Source of the DNA: Rostratula benghalensis | Lineage: Eukaryota; Chordata; Aves; Charadriiformes; Rostratulidae | Direction: 5' to 3' | Assembly: GCA_013399305.1 (NCBI GenBank) | Contig: VXAI01000140.1 | Span: forward strand, 128,507-192,506 | DNA length: 64,000 nucleotides | Shown here: one piece after another, positions 60,107 to 64,000 of the stretch | How positions within the stretch are numbered: the stretch's first letter is position 1 | Layout of the letters: the number at the start of each line of letters is the position of its first letter | Notes under the pieces: generated by a model | The model's input: only the letters and a program-made list of their open reading frames with translations | Told to the model about the DNA's origin: nothing | Databases searched by the model: none | Position numbers and translations under genes: made by a program

Positions 60107-60496
60107 TGATGGACAAGAAGTTCAACATGAGCCAGTGATGTGCACTTGCAGCCCAGAAGGCCACCCCCATCCTGGGCTGTAGCCCCAGCAGCGTTGCCAG
60201 CAAGGTGGGGGGCAGGAGGTGATTCTGCCCCTCTGCTCTGCTGTGGTAGGACCCAACCTGGAGCACTGTGTCCAGCTGTGGAGTTCTCAGCACAGAAAGG
60301 ACATAGACATGTTGGAATATGTCCAGAGAAGGCCATGTGAGGGTGGTGAGATGCTGGCTCATCCCTGGAGGTGTTCAAGGCCAGGCTGGACAGGGCTGTG
60401 AGCAACCTGGCCTGGTGGGAGGTGTCCCTGCCCAGGGCAGAGGGGTTGGAAGTAGATGATCTTTAAGGCCTGTTCTAAGCTGAACCATTCTGTGAA
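60107..60496 (+). mobile_element. CR1 LINE fragment with two internal deletions
   Basis: The 5' part encodes the ORF2 segment around 'DKKFNMSQ-CALAAQKAT' (gatggacaagaagttcaaca, tgcacttgcagcccagaagg), then ggacccaacctggagcactg and gacatagacatgttggaata. At about 60335 (aaggccatgtgagggtggtg) roughly 0.2 kb is missing. At about 60360 (gctggctcatccctggaggt) a further 20 to 30 bases, the 'ttgcccagagaagctgtgg' part, are missing. The tail is gaaccattctgtgaaat. Confidence 0.92.
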
Positions 60497-60837
60497 ATAC
60501 ATTTGAAAACACACACATGCATGCAATTTTCATGCTTCTAAGATAAACTTCGAACATGAAATGCATGGGTCAACGGGCTCCAACCAAACCCAATATTTGC
60601 TTGTGGCAGAAAACTATTCACTGCTGAACCAGGGATGTGCCTCTCAACTTGTACATAGTCAATGTTGACAAGGGAGGGGAGTAAGCTGAGTATTAAAAAC
60701 TGCTGCCTCAAGAATAATATCATGTACAGATTTAATCATAATAAAAAATGATCTGCAAGTAATTGTAGTCATTACTACATCTGCTCAGAGCTGTGGGTAA
60801 TCATTATGTATGAGTGAATTAAATCAAATTCAGTATC
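60497..60837. other. Non-coding stretch, no gene seen
   Basis: Nothing recognised. Confidence 0.5.
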
Positions 60838-60935
60838 ATGGGCCTGATTCTAGAATTACTTGAGTAAACTTGCCTCACATTAATAATCTCCCTGAGTGCA
60901 ATGAGTCTTATTTGCTTCTATGGGCATGTTTCTTA
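60838..60935 (+). repeat. Ancient amniote interspersed repeat, weak copy
   Basis: atgggcctgattctagaatt, acttgagtaaacttgcctca and the later tatttgcttctatgggcatg resemble 'gggcctgattctgcaaattacttgagtaa...cattgacttctatgggac'. Confidence 0.42.
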
Positions 60936-62162
60936 TATGAGCGGTCTTTCGACCCTTCCTCACTTTACCTTTAAATGCCAATTAAAACATAACTCTAAAA
61001 CCTTAAGAAGGTAGAGTGAAACAAATTTCAAAAGGTAGGAAATAAATTTGTTCCAGGCAGCTCTTCTGTCTGCAAAGGGGCTGAAAGAGCAGAGAGGAAG
61101 ATGTCTCAGTGTGGAGCTTGAGTAATGGAAAAGGCAAAGCTTTACAGGTTAAAAAGTTCAGTTCAAATATCTTTCTTTTTTCACTAAATCCCAGGCATTA
61201 GCACAGTACTGGAGACACACAGGTGTAATTTATAGCACACAGTGGGAAAGTCAAATCCTGACTCATGAAGATAAGAAATACCTGTTTACAAAAGCTGCTG
61301 AAGGGCAGAGTTGGAGCCAAACTCAAAGTAGATCAATAGTCAAATGAATTATTAGTAAAAGAAATAAATTATTGGTGAAATTTCTTCCCTGTCATCTGTG
61401 CCAAATGCTAGAGACTGCATTTTAACATACCATCATGAAAATCTACCTGAGAGCCAAACCGAGAGCTTTTACTCCACTAGTCTTGTGCTGTCTCCCGTGT
61501 GTGTTTGAAACAAGGAGTAAGAACTGAGGTCCCAGAGGTACCCTCCATGCAGAGGGCAAGTTTTACCGTTCTCACAAGACAAGGGTCCAAGCTGCAGGAC
61601 AGAAATGGAACAAGATCTGAATTATTACTGTGTGAGTTGACAAGAAAATACATTACAACCTGAGTTTAGGCAAAAAAAAATATTTCTGTTTTTTTGCATG
61701 GTGGATATTCCACTGAAAAGAATCTTGAGGGCAGCCAGAGAGAGGAGAAATCATAGTAGTTTGCCTCTGTGCAGCTGGAATGTCAGACAGTGAAGAGGGA
61801 GCCCTGGGCAGAGGCATGGGGGACATCCTCGTGCAGTGCGAGGGTTGTCAGTTCTAGACTGTGCAGAGACAGCTCATCAGATGTATCTCCTCTTGCTTGC
61901 TTTCTTGGGCAGTGAACCACAGCAAAAGTGGCTTGGACTTAGCATTTCTACGGAGCTCTGTATTTTTGCTTCCTGTCACAAAACAGCAATTCCTGGACAG
62001 GATGTTCATGGAAGTTACAGTCGAAATGGAGGAATTAAAAGAGGCAAAGTAGATGTAGATGCATGCACCAAACATGTGGAGATAATACACAACCACACAT
62101 ACACACCTCTCCATCACCTCATCTGCATACATATACTCTCACCGTAAACATATTAGTGGGGG
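60936..62162. other. Non-coding stretch, no gene seen
   Basis: Overlapping frames at 61836-62147 (+), 61854-62132 (-) and 61861-62052 (+) occupy the same bases and have no domain. A CA-rich part (62083-62110) precedes the CR1 insertion. Confidence 0.45.
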
Positions 62163-62749
62163 GCATTAGAAACCGGGTGGCCAGCAGGTGGAGAGAGGTC
62201 ATCCTCCCTCTCTGCTATTCCCTAGTGAGGCCACATCTGGAGCACTGTGTCCAGGGCTGGGCTCCCCAGTTCAAGAAGGACAAGGAACTGCTGGAGAGGG
62301 TACAGCAGAGGTTAGGAAGATGATAAAGGGACTGGAGCAACTCTCTGCTGAGGAAAGGCCAAGAGACCTGGGGCTGGAGAATAGAAGACTGAAAGGGGAC
62401 CTCATCAATGCTGAGAAATATCTAAAGGGTGGGTGGCAAGAGGATGTGTTCAGACTGTTCTCTGTGCAGCTGGTGCCCAGTGACAGAACAAGGAGCAACA
62501 GGCATGGGCTGGAATGTGGGAAGTTCCATCTGAACACAAGGGAAAACTTCTTTCCTATGAGAGTGGCAGTCTTGAAACAGGCTGCCCAGAGAGGTGGTGG
62601 AGTCTTCTTCTCTGGAGACCTTCCAAACCTGCCTGGATGCATTCCTGTGCAACCAGCTCTGGGTGACTCTGCTCTGGCAGGGGGTTGGGTTGGACTGGAT
62701 GATGTCTGAAGGACCCTTTCAACCCCTACAATTCTGTGATTCTGTGATA
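62163..62749 (+). mobile_element. CR1 LINE fragment, best preserved ORF2 C-terminus
   Basis: The copy starts in ORF2 at [20 protein letters not shown] and continues [28 protein letters not shown]. After a frameshift near 62315 it reads [37 protein letters not shown] and RLFSVQLVPSDRTRSN, then GKFHLNTRENFFPMRVA. A second frameshift near 62570 puts the VVESSSLETFQTCLDAFLCN-like end out of frame. The UTR gcagggggttgggttggact leads to the tail acaattctgtgattctgtga. The frame is intact over about 80 codons in the middle. It may be among the youngest in the window, but the two frameshifts make it inactive. Confidence 0.95.
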
Positions 62750-63509
62750 GGTAATTGAGTGTACTAACACAAATGATCACTTTTTTTTTTCCTCTGAAAC
62801 AGAGATAAGCTGGCAAGCATAATCAAAGGATGAGAATCATTTTTCCAAAGAAGAGTGAGAGCAACAACAAAAAATCCAGTGAGAATTATGACAACAATGT
62901 AAGAAAGCAACCACCAGAGAAATCCTGATGAATGAAGAGCTTACGTTTTTAAATGCCTTAAAAACAGTACAAATAAATCTAAATCTGAACAGAATTCAAT
63001 GCACAATTGAATTAGAAGGGACAAATTCAGCCAAATTGTTAAACTTCCACCACAGAACTTGTAAGTAGTTTATCTAGATGGAACTATAAAATGAATAAAA
63101 CAGCAGCAAAAAGGATTGAACTTTTGCTGTCAGTAAGAAATCCAAATCATGGATAAGAGTATTATGAATGTCGCATAAAGAGCTCTGCAAAATATCCTCC
63201 AGTGAACAGGAACTAATGATAGATGAATGTGCACATGTAATTGAACATGCAGAAGAGAAAACCAACATCCCAAGAAGGGAAACAGAAAAGCTGTCAGGAG
63301 TTCTGGCTCATGCTAACATCCACACGCCTGAGACACATACAAAGAGGAAAGGCAAATTACTGAAAATGCAGCCTGTTACATAAAATAAAATACATGTTTG
63401 GGCCTACACATATTCTTCATTAGATTATCAAGGGAGCATGTGTCACACACGCAGTGGTGAGGAATGCTGGCAGGAACACTCGACCACATAAAGCTTGCCT
63501 GGCTTTGGG
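62750..63509. other. Non-coding stretch, no gene seen
   Basis: Frames at 63074-63268 (-) and 63168-63383 (+) overlap and show no domain. Confidence 0.5.
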
Positions 63510-63605
63510 TTTCATTACCAACATCAGGCCCCATGTTGCTCCCATCTTAATTGATGGCAAACGTCTCCTCATCTTCCCGGAAAATAGGATCAGGCCCTTG
63601 CAATT
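63510..63605 (+). repeat. Ancient amniote interspersed repeat, weak copy
   Basis: catgttgctcccatcttaat, tgatggcaaacgtctcctca and aaaataggatcaggcccttg follow 'gttgctcccattgaagtcaatggcaaaactccca...agcaggatcaggcccttg'. The final part is the most convincing. Confidence 0.48.
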
Positions 63606-64000
63606 TAGCTTGCTCGGCAAAGGGTTAAAAAATAAAGCGTAACAAAGCCCTTGAAGAGCACCTCAATGCAGAGCCAAGCCACCCTGAAGCACTGATCCCT
63701 TTTGCGTCCCGCACCATAGGAAATAGGATTTTCCCAGCTGTGTTTTGTGTTAAGTTGTTGGGCTCAGCTAAATCAAAACTCAAGCAAAGCAAACCCACAC
63801 GAACTAAAAATCAAATGAAATTTCACACTCCCCTAGCAAACTGAAGCTGCCCTCCACACACGTACTTCAAGCAGACGAAGCCAGCGCACCTTTGAAGAGT
63901 AAGTAGAGAGTAGAACATATTTGTAACAGACGAATTAGAAGCGCATCAAGGTACTGGATGAAAACATTTTTTTGAACATAAGCCAAGTACACAGTAGGAA
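63606..64000. other. Right edge, nothing recognised
   Basis: No gene or repeat family was assigned in the last 400 bases. Confidence 0.5.

Noticed and set aside
62188..62709. 173-codon plus frame as a host gene
   Set aside because: The middle is CR1 ORF2 C-terminus, and both ends are frameshifted element sequence.
1..64000. Endogenous retrovirus or LTR elements, tRNA or rRNA genes, CRISPR-like arrays
   Set aside because: No paired LTRs, primer binding sites, gag/pol/env peptides, cloverleaf with A/B boxes, or regularly spaced repeats were recognised. Decayed solo LTRs of unfamiliar families cannot be excluded without a library search.

Overview
The window is nuclear DNA of a bird. The evidence is the dominant repeat: at least 23 pieces of CR1, the non-LTR retrotransposon that fills avian genomes. 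They are recognised by the 3' tail (about ATTCTATGATTCTGTGAT), the adjoining block around ggtccCTTCCAACCC, the block cctggaggtgttcaaggcc, and decayed C-terminal ORF2 peptides such as ANGILGCI, RLFSVVP and NFFTVRV. Thirteen pieces lie on + and ten on -, together about 11% of the called bases. Nothing bacterial, organellar or viral is seen: no operons, rRNA, tRNA, CRISPR array or recognisable LTR. I cannot name the species.

No complete protein-coding gene is visible. Almost all open frames are short, overlap antisense, and carry no domain I recognise, so the stretch is probably intergenic or deep intronic. The best candidate for host coding sequence is a 230-base minus-strand segment at 13534-13763. 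It has a strong acceptor-like upstream sequence and a 75-codon open frame, but I could not identify the product.

Layout. 1-12 kb: CR1 at 778, 4646, 7044, 9856 and 10790, MIR-like relics at 3486 and 5370, and an AT-rich regulatory-looking stretch at 8290-8720. 12-30 kb: the exon candidate, a third MIR-like relic, six small minus-strand CR1 pieces, then two plus-strand CR1 copies at 29-30 kb of which the second has lost about 0.6 kb internally. 30-42 kb: few repeats, a 20-base G run, and a 965-base assembly gap (39489-40453) whose right edge is a CR1 tail. 42-55 kb: a clear MIR at 43764, more CR1, microsatellite and tandem duplications. 55-64 kb: an L2-type 3' end at 57420, a heavily decayed L2-like reverse transcriptase at 58228-58610, and two informative CR1 copies at 60107 and 62163.

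Two layers of repeats are present. The younger layer is CR1, where copies still align by eye over hundreds of bases. The older layer holds MIR, L2-like LINE and an unnamed amniote repeat marked by words such as cattgacttcaatggga and aagcatgtgcttaa. All are fossils and no copy looks able to move. I found no convincing undescribed biological system; the most interesting material is the old LINE/SINE layer and the unexplained exon-like segment.
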